A DNA stretch of 64,000 bases, from NCBI RefSeq assembly GCF_001570405.1, contig NZ_BBYM01000013.1, positions 1 through 64,000 of the forward strand, read 5' to 3'. The DNA is from Microtetraspora niveoalba. GTDB lineage: Bacteria; Actinomycetota; Actinomycetes; Streptosporangiales; Streptosporangiaceae. Both the position numbers and the translations under genes were made by a program. The first letter of the stretch is position 1; each line of letters begins with the position of its first letter. The notes under the pieces were generated by a model, which saw only the letters and a list, made by a program, of their open reading frames with translations, searched no databases and had not been told where the DNA came from. Below are positions 33,701-42,970 of the stretch, piece by piece.

Positions 33701-34558
33701 CTAGGTGAGGTTCTTGAGGGCCTGGTTCTGCCAGGCGGTGTTGGTGGGGAGTTCGGGGGTGCCGCCGGCGAACGCCCCGCGGGCCTGGGTGTCGGCCTGG
33801 AGGCGGTACCTCAGCCAGGCGGTCACGTAGCCGAGGAAGGCCCCGCCGGTGTTCTGGATGTCGTTGTGCCCCGCGCCCTTGAGCAGCGCCCTGCCCGCTC
33901 CGGCGGTGGCCTGGTCGTAGTAGCCCTGCACGGTCGCGGCCGAGGAGATCAGCCAGTCGTTCGCGCCGCTGAGGAAGAGCACCGGGCAGGTCAGGTCGGC
34001 GACGGAGAACTCGTCCCCTGGGCCGGCCATCCACTGCGCGGGCACGGCGATCGGCACGACGGTCTTGATCAGCCCGGCGGAGTGGTTGGCCGCGTTGATG
34101 GATCCGCCCGCGCCCTGGGAGTGGCCGACGGCGGCGACCTGGGCGGTGTTCAGCTTGCCGTGGAAGACGCTGGCGGGGTCGGTGTCGAGGTCGACGAGGT
34201 GCTGGGCGGCGGCGAGGATCTCGGCGCCGGTGCCCGTGGTCGTGTCGGTGGAGGCCACCACCGCGAAGCCCCACGAGGCGAGGTGGTTGAGCAGTCCCGG
34301 ATAGTTGTCGGGGGTGGCCCACGAGCCGTTTCCCCAGGTGACGATCGGGTGGGTGACGCCGCCCGAGCCCAGGGTCTGCGGGTAGTAGAGCCGGTGGCCG
34401 CCCGAGGTGCCGGTGGCGACCGGCCACGGACCCGCCGCCTTGTAGATCGTCTCGATGGTGGAGGCGGCGTCGGCCTCGGTGGTCCACGACAGGAATCCGG
34501 CCGACATGAGGCCGAGCGCCCCTGCCCGCAACGCCTGCCGGCGGGTGAAGTTCTCCAT
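33701..34558 (-). CDS. Tat-exported alpha/beta hydrolase (cutinase/chlorophyllase-like esterase)
   Basis: A 285-aa secreted hydrolase. The Tat signal FTRRQALRAGALG is followed by a hydrophobic segment and an ADAAS cleavage site. The nucleophile elbow is GHSQGAGG with Ser147, and the His lies in AGHNDIQNT; the Asp is probably in SGANDWLIS. It resembles PET-hydrolase/dienelactone-type esterases. The ATG at 34558 has GAGGTGA upstream. First gene of the operon, so the substrate would be de-esterified outside before uptake. Control by the divergent TetR is likely. Confidence 0.85.
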   Translation of the reverse strand: MENFTRRQALRAGALGLMSAGFLSWTTEADAASTIETIYKAAGPWPVATGTSGGHRLYYPQTLGSGGVTHPIVTWGNGSWATPDNYPGLLNHLASWGFAVVASTDTTTGTGAEILAAAQHLVDLDTDPASVFHGKLNTAQVAAVGHSQGAGGSINAANHSAGLIKTVVPIAVPAQWMAGPGDEFSVADLTCPVLFLSGANDWLISSAATVQGYYDQATAGAGRALLKGAGHNDIQNTGGAFLGYVTAWLRYRLQADTQARGAFAGGTPELPTNTAWQNQALKNLT

Positions 34559-34577
34559 GGTCACCTCGTGGGGGGAT

Positions 34578-34603
34578 ATTTGGAGACGTGAACGTCTCCA
34601 AAT
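34578..34603. promoter_or_regulatory. Perfect 26-bp palindromic operator between esterase operon and TetR gene
   Basis: ATTTGGAGACGT (34578-34589) and ACGTCTCCAAAT (34592-34603) are exact inverse complements around 2 bp. It lies in the 69-bp gap between the divergent genes and probably overlaps both promoters, so the TetR product can repress both itself and the operon. Confidence 0.85.
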
Positions 34604-34627
34604 AGAGGGAAGTACGATCGGTGAGCG

Positions 34628-35314
34628 ATGTCAAGACATGAACAGAAGGAAGTTCCGGCGGCCCGGCCACTCCCCAGGGGGCGGCACGGACTCTCCCCCG
34701 ACACGGTGCGCGACTCCCAGCGAGGCCGCCTCGTGGAGGCCATGCTGAGGCTCGTCGCGCGGCGTGGATACGCCGCCACGAGCGTGCCGGACGTGATCGC
34801 CGCCGCGCGGGTCTCGCGCAACGCCTTCTACGCCCAGTTCGCCGACAAGGAGGCGTGCTTCCTCGCCGGATGCGAGCGCGACCTGCCCGAGATGATCGAC
34901 TCGATCCACACGGCCGCGTCGGGGGCGGGCGACCGCTGGCGCGAGGCGCTCCGGCTGGGGATGGCCGCCTACCTGGGGTGGTGGCAGGAGCGCCCGGAGT
35001 ACGCGCAGGCGTACTTCGTGGAGTTGCCGAGGGCGGGTGAGCGGGCCGTCGAGCAGCGTGACGCCGCCTACCGGCCCTTCCTCGACATGTTGGGGGCGCT
35101 GGCCGCGCGGGCCAGGCTGGACGATCCCTCGCTGCCGCCGCTGCGTGCCGCGGTGCCCCGCCTGATCGTCTACGGGATCACCGAGTTCATCGCCTCGGAG
35201 GTGCGTGAGGGCCGCGTCGCCACTCTGACGTCGTCGGCCGGCGACCTCTACCACTACACGGTCGCCCTGCTCGCCGGCCCCGATCACGGCAACGCGACCA
35301 CCCCTTCCGCCTGA
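34628..35314 (+). CDS. TetR-family repressor of the esterase/ABC operon
   Basis: A 228-aa regulator. The HTH SVPDVIAAARVSRNAFYAQF and DKEACFLAG are at about 52-80. The C-terminal half is the helical ligand pocket (LGMAAYLGWWQERPEYAQAY). The ATG at 34628 follows AGTACGATCGGTGAGCG; its 3' end overlaps the convergent glycosidase gene by 31 bp. It probably binds the palindrome 24 bp upstream of its start and is released by the substrate or a hydrolysis product. Confidence 0.88.
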   Translation: MSRHEQKEVPAARPLPRGRHGLSPDTVRDSQRGRLVEAMLRLVARRGYAATSVPDVIAAARVSRNAFYAQFADKEACFLAGCERDLPEMIDSIHTAASGAGDRWREALRLGMAAYLGWWQERPEYAQAYFVELPRAGERAVEQRDAAYRPFLDMLGALAARARLDDPSLPPLRAAVPRLIVYGITEFIASEVREGRVATLTSSAGDLYHYTVALLAGPDHGNATTPSA

Positions 35315-37170
35315 ACCAGCCAGCCTTCGGGGAAGCACTCCTCCGCCGCCATGTGGGCCACGGCGGCCAGCAGGCCGCCGTTGCCCGGCAGGTAGAGGGG
35401 CAGCAGGCCGGGCCACTGGTGGTTGTGGCCGCTGGCCAGGTAGGTGTTCTTCGGGGCGTCCATCAGCAGCGCGTCCACGGCGGTGTCGGGCTCGCCGAGC
35501 CTGGCCGCGCACATGGCGAGCATCGGATAGTCCCAGCCCCAGGTGCTCTCCAGGTCCCAGTCGGCGAGCACGTCGTGCAGGGTGGCCCGCATGGTCTCGG
35601 GGTCGATCAGCGGGGTGGGCGGCACGAACCCGAGCGCGCCGGTCATCGAGGGATGGTCGGTCCTGATCGTGTACGGCTCGACGCCGACGGCCGCGTAGAC
35701 GCCGTCGCGCACCAGCGGCCGGGCCAGGCCGTGCAGGACCCGCGCCCACTCCGGGTCGGGGCCCCGGCCGAGCAGGCCCCGCCACCGCTGGGCCGTCTCC
35801 AGCCCCCACCACCAGTAGGCCAGCTCGAACGTGGGATCGCGCACCGACCGCCTGGACTCGTAGTAGGACTCCTGCGCCGGGACCAGCGGCGGCCCCAGAT
35901 GCCCGCCGCCCGCGAAGGAGGCCATGAACTCGGCCGTCTCGAACACCAGGTCCCGGTAGTCCTCCAGCGCCCCCGGGCGGACCCGGCGGAGCAGCTCGGC
36001 GAAGTAGATCAGGTGCGGCTGCTGCCAGACGATGAAGGCGCCGATCTCACTCGGGCTCTCCCTGCCCTCCGGCCCCACCTGCTTGGGCCAGCGGGCGCCG
36101 CGGAAACCCTGCCGGGCGGCCGTGGCCCTGGCCCGCGGCAGGATCGAGCGGTACCACGGCAGGCTCCGCTCCAGCAGCTCGGGCCTGCCCCACAGGGCGA
36201 AGTGGGCGGCGTGCCACCAGTGCATCTCCAGGTGGAACTTGCCGCTCCAGGAGTTGACGGCCAGCCCGGTCTCCTGGGGCGGGGTGGAGCCCGCGCAGTT
36301 GACCGCGGTGAGGTACTGCGAGAGCACGACCCGGCGTTCGAGCTCGGGCGCTCGCGGGTCGGTGCTGCCGTCGAAGCTCACCGCTCCCCCGCTCGTCCAG
36401 AACCTCTCCCAGTGGGCGGCGGCAGCCGTACGGACCTGGGAGAAGGACGGGAGGGCGGCGCCGACGGGGTGGCGTGCGAACTCGACGACGAGCTCCAGCT
36501 CGTCGCCCTGGATCAGGTACACGTGACCGCCGGGCGACGTGAGCCGGGCCGGCCCCGCCCACTCGGCGGCCACGTGGTATCGGTCCGCGTCCAGGACGCG
36601 GGTGAAGTCGCAGCGCGAGCCGTACGGCGTGCGCGTGAGCGTGTGCGTGGTGGTGTGCCTGTCGGGTTTGTCCCAGTCGGCGGTGGTGTGCCAGCCGTCG
36701 CTGGCGTAGGGGAAGGCGATCCTGATCCCCGCGCCGCCCACGACGCGGATGGCCAGCAGGTCCCGCTCGGGGTGACAGACCGTCTCCACCTCGTACGGCA
36801 GGCCGCCCAGCTCGAAGGAGCTGGACAGCGTGCCGGTCCACAGGTCGAGGGTCTGCGCCGACCGGCCGAGCGGGGCGGCCTCGTCGACGTCGAGGCCGAT
36901 CCGACCGAGATGCAGGCGGTGCGGGTTCACGTGCAGCCAGCCGCCGGCCTCGGTGGCCGGATACAGGTCCGGATAGCCGACGCCGTCGTAGTCGGTGAGC
37001 GCGTCCTCCAGCACGTGGCCCTTGGGGTTGGGCATCGTGTGCCAGCCCCACTGCGCCTGCGTGCCCAGCGGCGCGAAGGTCTGCAGCCCGGTGGCGTCGG
37101 CGGTGAAGGCGAACTCCCCGTTGCCGACGGTGAGCGGGCACCCGGCGTCGGCGATGGTGTGCCGACGCAC
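35284..37170 (-). CDS. Six-hairpin glycosidase-like enzyme
   Basis: A protein of about 628 aa with the (alpha/alpha)6 fold seen in GH65, GH95 and related families. The N-terminal beta-sandwich (GNGEFAFTADATGLQTFAPL) is followed by the barrel segments WSGKFHLEMHWWHAAHFALW (a probable catalytic Glu) and STWGWDYPMLAMCAARLGEP. No signal peptide. The GTG at 37170 has a perfect AGGAGG 6 bp upstream; a longer form from the GTGA overlap at 37194 is possible. It follows the secreted peptidase-like gene in one operon. Probable intracellular hydrolase of an imported glycoside. Confidence 0.75.
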   Translation of the reverse strand: MRRHTIADAGCPLTVGNGEFAFTADATGLQTFAPLGTQAQWGWHTMPNPKGHVLEDALTDYDGVGYPDLYPATEAGGWLHVNPHRLHLGRIGLDVDEAAPLGRSAQTLDLWTGTLSSSFELGGLPYEVETVCHPERDLLAIRVVGGAGIRIAFPYASDGWHTTADWDKPDRHTTTHTLTRTPYGSRCDFTRVLDADRYHVAAEWAGPARLTSPGGHVYLIQGDELELVVEFARHPVGAALPSFSQVRTAAAAHWERFWTSGGAVSFDGSTDPRAPELERRVVLSQYLTAVNCAGSTPPQETGLAVNSWSGKFHLEMHWWHAAHFALWGRPELLERSLPWYRSILPRARATAARQGFRGARWPKQVGPEGRESPSEIGAFIVWQQPHLIYFAELLRRVRPGALEDYRDLVFETAEFMASFAGGGHLGPPLVPAQESYYESRRSVRDPTFELAYWWWGLETAQRWRGLLGRGPDPEWARVLHGLARPLVRDGVYAAVGVEPYTIRTDHPSMTGALGFVPPTPLIDPETMRATLHDVLADWDLESTWGWDYPMLAMCAARLGEPDTAVDALLMDAPKNTYLASGHNHQWPGLLPLYLPGNGGLLAAVAHMAAEECFPEGWLVQAEGVVALP

Positions 37171-37190
37171 GAGCGCCCTCCTGTCGATGC

Positions 37191-38774
37191 TCACGCACAC
37201 CCCGGCGTGCCGGAGGCGCGCTGCTGGCGCATGGTGGTCACGTCGCCCGCGACGTCCGACTGGGCCATCGGGCCGAGGTCGAGCACGACGTCGGTGAAGG
37301 CGAGCGACGCCTTGCGCATCGCCGGCAGGTCGATCGCCTCGGTGCCGAACCGCGGCGAGAACAGCGTCTTGGGCGCGGCGATGGGCGCGATGACGGGCAG
37401 CAGGTGCTGGTTGTACGGCGTGCCCTCGCCGCCGAAGCCGCAATGGTGCGGCACCGTGGCGAGGTCGGCCGCCGACAGGCCCTTGAGGATCGCGGTGCGC
37501 CTCACGTCCCAGTACTGGATGTGGCCCTTGACCAGTTCGCGCAGTGGCGTGCTCTCGCTGACGGGGACCATCAGCAGTTCGGTGAGGGTGGCGTTGGCGA
37601 CGAGTTGCTTGCCCGGCAGGCCGTTCGGCCGGGCGACCGCGTCATAGCGCTTGGCGCCGAGGTGCTCGAGCACGACGACGGAGGAGACCCCGCCCTGGTC
37701 GTACTCGGCGTCGAGCTGGGCGGCGAGCTGACCCGCGCCGCCCTCGCGGACGTCGGGGCCGGTCAGGTGCTGGTAGAGGTGGCCGGTCACGAACGCGAAC
37801 TGCACGGTGCGCGGACGGCACTCCACCGGCAGCGACGACAGGTAGCGGGCCATCTCGATCATGGTGAGCGGGCCGTTGTCCCACACCGGGCTCATGCCGT
37901 CGGTGTGGCTCTCCACGACGATCTTCTGGGCGCTCCCGCCGGGAAGCGTCGCGAGCAGGGTGCGGGTCGTCGTCGGCGTCCAGGCGGCGTTCACGGTCAG
38001 CGCGGCCTGGACCGGCTGCCCGGCGGCCAGCGCGTCCTTGATCTGCTTGCCCTGGTCGGCGCCGACGTACGCGCCCGGCACGCCGTACGGCAGGCCCTCG
38101 TACGGCGCGTACATGCCCTGGATCTGCGCGTGCGGGAGCCGGCTGACCTCGATCACGCCCACCGCGCCCGCGGCGGCGGCCGCCTTGAGGTCGGCGTCGG
38201 CCGCGGCCGGGGCCTCCATCGACTCCGAGCCGAGCAGATTGATCGTGAGGCCCGGGTCGTACATGGAGTAGCCGAGGCCACCGAGCGGATAGAACAGCAG
38301 GTTGGGCACACTGGTCCACGGCAGGTCCCTGACGACGATCTTCCCGGCGGCGTTGGCCGCGGTGATGTTCGTGCCCGCGGCCAGGTGGACGAGCGGCGCC
38401 GAGACGCCGCCCGCGCCGGTGGAGGAGGAGAACGGCACGGGGGCCGCGACCTGCACGGCCGTACCGCCGACGGTCAGGCCGGTGCCGAGGTCGTCCCAGC
38501 GGTCGATGGCGTAGGGCAGGGAGGAGAGCTGGAGGCCGGGGACGGCCGCCATCTCGTCCTCCAGCCAGTCGACGTAGTCGGCGTGCGCGGTGGAGCCGGT
38601 GGGCCTGGGGCCGAACGCCTGCTGCCGCTCGGCCAGGGTGCTCAGGCGGGCCTCGGAGGCGAACGCGGCGGGGTCGACCCTGACCGGGCAGGCCGGAGCG
38701 GCCGCCTGGGCGAAGGCCGGTTGCGCGGGCGCGACCAGCGGGAGGAGAAGGGCGAGGAGAGCGAGTCGTCTCAC
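37191..38774 (-). CDS. Secreted M28-like peptidase with PA domain
   Basis: A 527-aa exported protein. The signal peptide is MRRLALLALLLPLVAPAQPA. A protease-associated domain insert lies at about 190-290 (IEVSRLPHAQIQGMYAPYEG), and the metal-site region VESHTDGMSPVWDNGPLTMI resembles M28. It would trim peptides or amides outside the cell. A LacI-type operator-like sequence is 16 bp upstream. Its overlap with the downstream glycosidase gene shows co-transcription. Confidence 0.75.
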   Translation of the reverse strand: MRRLALLALLLPLVAPAQPAFAQAAAPACPVRVDPAAFASEARLSTLAERQQAFGPRPTGSTAHADYVDWLEDEMAAVPGLQLSSLPYAIDRWDDLGTGLTVGGTAVQVAAPVPFSSSTGAGGVSAPLVHLAAGTNITAANAAGKIVVRDLPWTSVPNLLFYPLGGLGYSMYDPGLTINLLGSESMEAPAAADADLKAAAAAGAVGVIEVSRLPHAQIQGMYAPYEGLPYGVPGAYVGADQGKQIKDALAAGQPVQAALTVNAAWTPTTTRTLLATLPGGSAQKIVVESHTDGMSPVWDNGPLTMIEMARYLSSLPVECRPRTVQFAFVTGHLYQHLTGPDVREGGAGQLAAQLDAEYDQGGVSSVVVLEHLGAKRYDAVARPNGLPGKQLVANATLTELLMVPVSESTPLRELVKGHIQYWDVRRTAILKGLSAADLATVPHHCGFGGEGTPYNQHLLPVIAPIAAPKTLFSPRFGTEAIDLPAMRKASLAFTDVVLDLGPMAQSDVAGDVTTMRQQRASGTPGCA

Positions 38775-38789
38775 GCGGGGGTCCTTCCA

Positions 38790-38803
38790 TCGAATCGTTT
38801 CAA
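38790..38803. promoter_or_regulatory. LacI-type operator upstream of the peptidase-glycosidase operon
   Basis: TCGAATCGTTTCAA on the plus strand (TTGAAACGATTCGA on the minus strand) matches the centre-of-symmetry pattern of actinobacterial LacI/CcpA-like sites. It lies upstream of the 38774 start and 40 bp from the LacI gene stop. Confidence 0.5.
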
Positions 38804-38842
38804 TGCGTGGTCCGCGACAGTCCCCCGATGTGCGGCCGGTAC

Positions 38843-39853
38843 TCAGAGGCGAGGCGGTCCTGTGGTTCCGCGGACGATCAGCGTGGGCGACACCGACGAC
38901 GTCACCGATCGCGAGCGTCCCTCGATGCGTTCGACGAGCAGGCGCGCGGCGGTCGCCCCGATCACGTGCCCGTCCTGGTCGACGCTGGTGAGGGAGATGC
39001 GCTTGAGCGAGGCGATGCCGATGTTGTCGTATCCGGCGACGGAGAGGTCCTCCGGCACCGACAGGCCCGCCTCGTCGGCGGCGCGCAGCACGCCGAGCGC
39101 CGCGATGTCGGCCCCGGCGAAGATCGCTGTGGGCCGGTCGTCGCGCGCGAGCAGTTCCCGCGCGCCCTCGAAGCCGCCCTCCTCGGTGAAGGAGGTGGCC
39201 AGCACGTCGTCGGCGAGTCCGTGGGCGCGCATCGCCTGGCGGTAGCCTTCGGCGCGCACCGTGTGCGGCAGTCCCTGGGCGCGGGCCCGCTCCAGGTGGG
39301 TGATGTGCGCGATCCGGGTGTGCCCGAGCCCGACCAGGTGGTCGACCACGAGCTTCGCCCCCATCATGTCGTCGTCGACGACCGCGTCGTAGGCCGCGGC
39401 GCCGCCGTGCCTGCCCACCACGACGACCGGGGTGGCCGTCGCGATGGCGGCGAGTTCGGCGTCCGTCATGACCGGCGAGATCAGGATGAGCCCGTCCATG
39501 CTCCGGTCGATCATGGCGTCGGTCATCCTGGCCTGCGTCTTGGGCTCGATCCCGCCGGGTCCGAGCAGCACCTGGTACTCGGTGTCGCCCAGCCGGCCGG
39601 TCACGCCCTCGATGATGTCGGGGAAGAACGGGTTGCGGGTGTCCGAGAGCATGACGCCGAGGGTGTAGGTGCGTCCGCGCAGGGCACGGGCCGCGGCGTG
39701 CGGGCGGTAGCCCAGCTCGTCGATGGCCTGTGTCACCTTGGTCTGCATCTCCGCGCTCACGCCGTAGGCCCCGCGCACCACCTTGGACACGGCGGCCGTG
39801 GAAACCCCGGCCCGCCTGGCCACATCGGCGATCGTCACCCGTCCGCTCGTCAC
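38843..39853 (-). CDS. LacI-family sugar-responsive repressor
   Basis: A 336-aa regulator. HTH RVTIADVARRAGVSTAAVSK at about 5-24, hinge helix RPHAAARALRGRTY, then a periplasmic-binding-like effector domain (LGVMLSDTRNPFFPDIIEGV). It is divergent from the second ABC operon, and the palindrome at 39975-39984 is 120 bp upstream of its start. Likely represses the importer/rhamnosidase operon and possibly the peptidase-glycosidase operon; a sugar from the substrate would be the inducer. Confidence 0.92.
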   Translation of the reverse strand: MTSGRVTIADVARRAGVSTAAVSKVVRGAYGVSAEMQTKVTQAIDELGYRPHAAARALRGRTYTLGVMLSDTRNPFFPDIIEGVTGRLGDTEYQVLLGPGGIEPKTQARMTDAMIDRSMDGLILISPVMTDAELAAIATATPVVVVGRHGGAAAYDAVVDDDMMGAKLVVDHLVGLGHTRIAHITHLERARAQGLPHTVRAEGYRQAMRAHGLADDVLATSFTEEGGFEGARELLARDDRPTAIFAGADIAALGVLRAADEAGLSVPEDLSVAGYDNIGIASLKRISLTSVDQDGHVIGATAARLLVERIEGRSRSVTSSVSPTLIVRGTTGPPRL

Positions 39854-39941
39854 ACGCAGTCCTTCACAGAGTTTTCGTAGAACGAACTACACGCTTTTCT
39901 GAAAGGTGAGGCTAGCCCGTCGCCGCTCGCCGGTCTACCTC

Positions 39942-39984
39942 TTGACGGGCGATTCTCTCGTGCCCTAACAATGGAGAACGTTCT
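39942..39984 (+). promoter_or_regulatory. Promoter and LacI operator of the second ABC/rhamnosidase operon
   Basis: TTGACG (39942-39947) and TAACAA (39966-39971) form a sigma-70-like promoter with 18-bp spacing. The perfect palindrome AGAACGTTCT follows at 39975-39984, where repressor would block the start site. A related GTAGAACG half-site with an inverted CTAC occurs at about 39868-39882, near the lacI-like gene start. Confidence 0.75.
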
Positions 39985-40017
39985 ACACAATCCCCCTACA
40001 TGAACAGGAGCACGGGC

Positions 40018-41307
40018 GTGAGAGCACCATCTCGTCTGCTCGGCTCGGCGATCGGCGCCGTCCTCGCCCTGTCCCTCTCCGGCTGCGGGTCGTCCGCCCC
40101 GGAGGGGACCGGTCAGGTGAAGCTGACCCTCTGGCACAACAGCGCGGACCCGGCGGCGCTGCTGGAGATGTACAAGAAGTTCGAGAAGCAGTCCGGCCAC
40201 AAGATCGAGCTCGTGTCGATCCCGTCCGACGGCTTCGAGGACACCACCCAGACCAAGTGGGCCACCGGCGACCGCCCGGACATCCTGGAGTACCACGCGA
40301 CGGTGAGCGGCCTGCTCGCCCTCAATCCGGCCGAGAACCTGCGCGACCTGACAGGCGAGGCGTACATCGCCAGGTCCGGCGACCTCTACCAGGCCGCCGG
40401 GTCCGTCGACGGCAAGGTCTACGCCGCCATCACCGGCTTCCCCCAGGTCTTCGGCCTCTACTACAACAAGAAGGTCTTCACCGCGGCCGGGCTGACCCCG
40501 CCCACGAACTTCGCCGAGCTCGCCGGCGCCTGCCCCAAGCTCAAGGCCGCCGGGGTCACGCCGGTCTTCGAGTCGGGCGGGTCGATCTGGCCGGTGCAGA
40601 TCCTGCCCATCCTCTACCTGGCGGGCGCCAACCAGGCCAACGCGTACGGCAAGGCCATCGCGGGCCACAGCAGCACGCTGGCCGACGCCGGCTCGCCCTT
40701 CGTCGCCGGCCTGACGGCCTACGCCAAGCTGAAGGCCGACGGCTGCTTCAACAAGGACATCGTCACCGCCAAGTTCGAGGACTCCATGAAGGCCCTCGTG
40801 ACCGGCGAGGCCGCCATGGTCGCCCAGCACTCCGACATGCTCCCGGCCCTCCTCGCGGCCGCGGGCGGCGACCAGAAGACCGTCGACGAGTCCGTCGGCT
40901 TCGTCGGCCTGTCGAGCGACAAGCCGCTCGTGACCTACGCGCCCGGCCCGATCGGCACGTTCTACCTGCCCAAGACCGGTGACGCGGCGCGGGAGAAGGC
41001 GTCACTCGACTTCGTGCGCTTCATGACCGGCCCGGCCTACGCCGAGTACATCACCGCGTCCAAGACCTTCCCCGTGTTCAAGGACGTGCCCGACCCGCAG
41101 GGCGTCCCGTCCGTGCTGCAGGACGTCAAGAAGGCGTACGACACCGGCGCGGTCATCGCCTTCAACTCCGACATCCCCGGCATGGGCGGGCTGGCCCAGC
41201 TCATGTCCGAGCTGATCGCCGGGCAGAAGGATCCGCAGAAGGCGGCGACCCAGCTACAGGGCCAGGTCGAGCAGGCGGCCAAGGCCGCGGGGCTGCCCGG
41301 ATGGTGA
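40018..41307 (+). CDS. ABC sugar-binding lipoprotein, second system
   Basis: A 429-aa family-1 solute-binding protein. The lipobox LSLSGC gives an N-terminal lipid-anchored Cys at position 23. Binding features are VKLTLWHNSADP, TGDRPDILEYHATVS, FPQVFGLYYNKKVFTAAG. The GTG at 40018 has AGGAG 9 bp upstream; the ATG at 40000 lacks a ribosome site. First gene of the plus-strand operon, immediately after the LacI-controlled promoter. Confidence 0.92.
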   Translation: MRAPSRLLGSAIGAVLALSLSGCGSSAPEGTGQVKLTLWHNSADPAALLEMYKKFEKQSGHKIELVSIPSDGFEDTTQTKWATGDRPDILEYHATVSGLLALNPAENLRDLTGEAYIARSGDLYQAAGSVDGKVYAAITGFPQVFGLYYNKKVFTAAGLTPPTNFAELAGACPKLKAAGVTPVFESGGSIWPVQILPILYLAGANQANAYGKAIAGHSSTLADAGSPFVAGLTAYAKLKADGCFNKDIVTAKFEDSMKALVTGEAAMVAQHSDMLPALLAAAGGDQKTVDESVGFVGLSSDKPLVTYAPGPIGTFYLPKTGDAAREKASLDFVRFMTGPAYAEYITASKTFPVFKDVPDPQGVPSVLQDVKKAYDTGAVIAFNSDIPGMGGLAQLMSELIAGQKDPQKAATQLQGQVEQAAKAAGLPGW

Positions 41308-42155
41308 TGCGGAACAGGGCGGCCTGGCTGCCGTGGGCACTGCCCGCGATCGTGCTGGTCACGGTCTTCTTCGTCGCCCCGTTCCTGCTCAACGTCCGGT
41401 TCGCGTTCTCCTCCTGGACGAGCTTCCGGTCCGAGATCACCTGGAACGGTCTGGAGAACGTCCGCACGCTGATCGACCAGGACCTGCTGGCCAACGCGGT
41501 CACCGTGACCGTGCTGTACGCGATCCTGTGCATGGCGATCCAGAACACGGTCAGCCTCTCGCTGGCCCTGGCCCTCCAGCGGACCAGCGGGATCAACACC
41601 GTCTTCCGCTCGGCGTTCTTCCTGCCGACACTCATCTCGCCGCTGGCCGCCGGATACATCTGGCGCGGCCTGCTCGCCCCCGACGGGGCGGTCAACTCCT
41701 TCCTCGGCATCGAGTGGGCGTGGCTGGGCGAACCGTCCACCGCGCTGGTGGTGGTCGCGTTCATCGACGCGTGGAAGTGGAGCGGGCTGATCACCCTCGT
41801 CTACATCGCGGGCCTCAACTCCATCCCGAAGTCGCTGCTGGAGTCGGCGACCGTCGACGGGGCCGGGCCGTGGACCCGGTTCCGGCGGGTGCTGTTCCCG
41901 ATGCTCGCCCCGGCGCTGACCTTCAACGTGGCGGTCACGCTGGTGGGCGCGCTCAGCGCGTACGACGTGATCGCCGCCACCACCGGCGGCGGGCCCGGCG
42001 ACCACACGCGGGCCCTGAACGTGGTGATGCGCCAGCAGTGGGGGCAGGGCTTCTTCGGCTCCGCCAGCGCGCTGGGGTTCACCGTGACGCTGCTGGTGAT
42101 CGCCACCGCCGTGCCCCTCGTGTGGTGGCTGCGGCGCAGGGAGGTGACGGGATGA
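41301..42155 (+). CDS. ABC transporter permease (MalF type), second system
   Basis: A 284-aa six-helix permease with the coupling loop SLLESATVDGAGPWTRFRRV. Its ATG overlaps the binding-protein gene stop (7 bp). Forms the channel with the next gene. No ATPase gene is present in the operon. Confidence 0.92.
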   Translation: MVMRNRAAWLPWALPAIVLVTVFFVAPFLLNVRFAFSSWTSFRSEITWNGLENVRTLIDQDLLANAVTVTVLYAILCMAIQNTVSLSLALALQRTSGINTVFRSAFFLPTLISPLAAGYIWRGLLAPDGAVNSFLGIEWAWLGEPSTALVVVAFIDAWKWSGLITLVYIAGLNSIPKSLLESATVDGAGPWTRFRRVLFPMLAPALTFNVAVTLVGALSAYDVIAATTGGGPGDHTRALNVVMRQQWGQGFFGSASALGFTVTLLVIATAVPLVWWLRRREVTG

Positions 42156-42970
42156 GAGCGGTCCTCAAGTACACGGCGCTGACGCTCTTCGCGATCCCGT
42201 GGGTGCTCGTGCCCGTCTGGCTCGTGGTCGTCAACTCGTTCAAACCCGCGGGCGAGGCCGCCGAGCTGGGCCTCGGCCTGCCCAGGACGTGGGCGATCGC
42301 CGAGAACTACGGCATCGTGCTCGACCGGGGCGGCTACCTGACGGGGCTGCTCAACAGCCTCAAGGTGACCGTGCCGATCGTGGTGGCCGTGGTGTTCCTC
42401 GGCGCGGCGGCGGCGTGGGCGTTCGGGCGCAGCCGGTCGCGGTGGCTGCAGGCGGCCTACTTCGTGATGGGGCTGTCGATCCTGCTGCCGCCGTCGATCA
42501 TCCCGACCGTCTACCTGCTGCGCGCCCTGTCGCTGGACGGCGGCTCGCTCGGCTACGTGCTGACGATGACCGGCTGCCGCCTGGGCATCGTGATCTTCCT
42601 CGCGACCGGATTCGTCCGGGCGTTCCCCCGCGACCTGGAGGACGCCGCCGCCATCGACGGCGCCTCCCGCCCGCAGGTCTTCGTCCGCATCCTGCTGCCC
42701 CTGCTGCGGCCGGTGCTGTTCGTCGGCGGCGTGATCCTGATCATCAACGTCTGGAACGACTTCTTCTTCGCCCTCTTCCTGCTCCAGGGCAGCGCGAACG
42801 CCACGCTGCCGCTGAGCCTGTTCCAGTTCGCCTCCGGCACCTTGCAGAGCCTCAACTGGAACCTCGTCTTCGCCCACGTCCTGCTCACCACGCTGCCCCT
42901 CGTGGCGGTGTACGTCATCGCGCAGAAGCGCGTCCTGGCCGGCCTTACGGAAGGTGCACTGAAGGGATGA
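42152..42970 (+). CDS. ABC transporter permease (MalG type), second system
   Basis: A 272-aa permease with EAA loop DLEDAAAIDGASRPQVFVRI and six membrane helices. ATGA overlap with the upstream permease and with the downstream serine hydrolase gene. Completes the membrane part of the importer. Confidence 0.92.
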   Translation: MRAVLKYTALTLFAIPWVLVPVWLVVVNSFKPAGEAAELGLGLPRTWAIAENYGIVLDRGGYLTGLLNSLKVTVPIVVAVVFLGAAAAWAFGRSRSRWLQAAYFVMGLSILLPPSIIPTVYLLRALSLDGGSLGYVLTMTGCRLGIVIFLATGFVRAFPRDLEDAAAIDGASRPQVFVRILLPLLRPVLFVGGVILIINVWNDFFFALFLLQGSANATLPLSLFQFASGTLQSLNWNLVFAHVLLTTLPLVAVYVIAQKRVLAGLTEGALKG

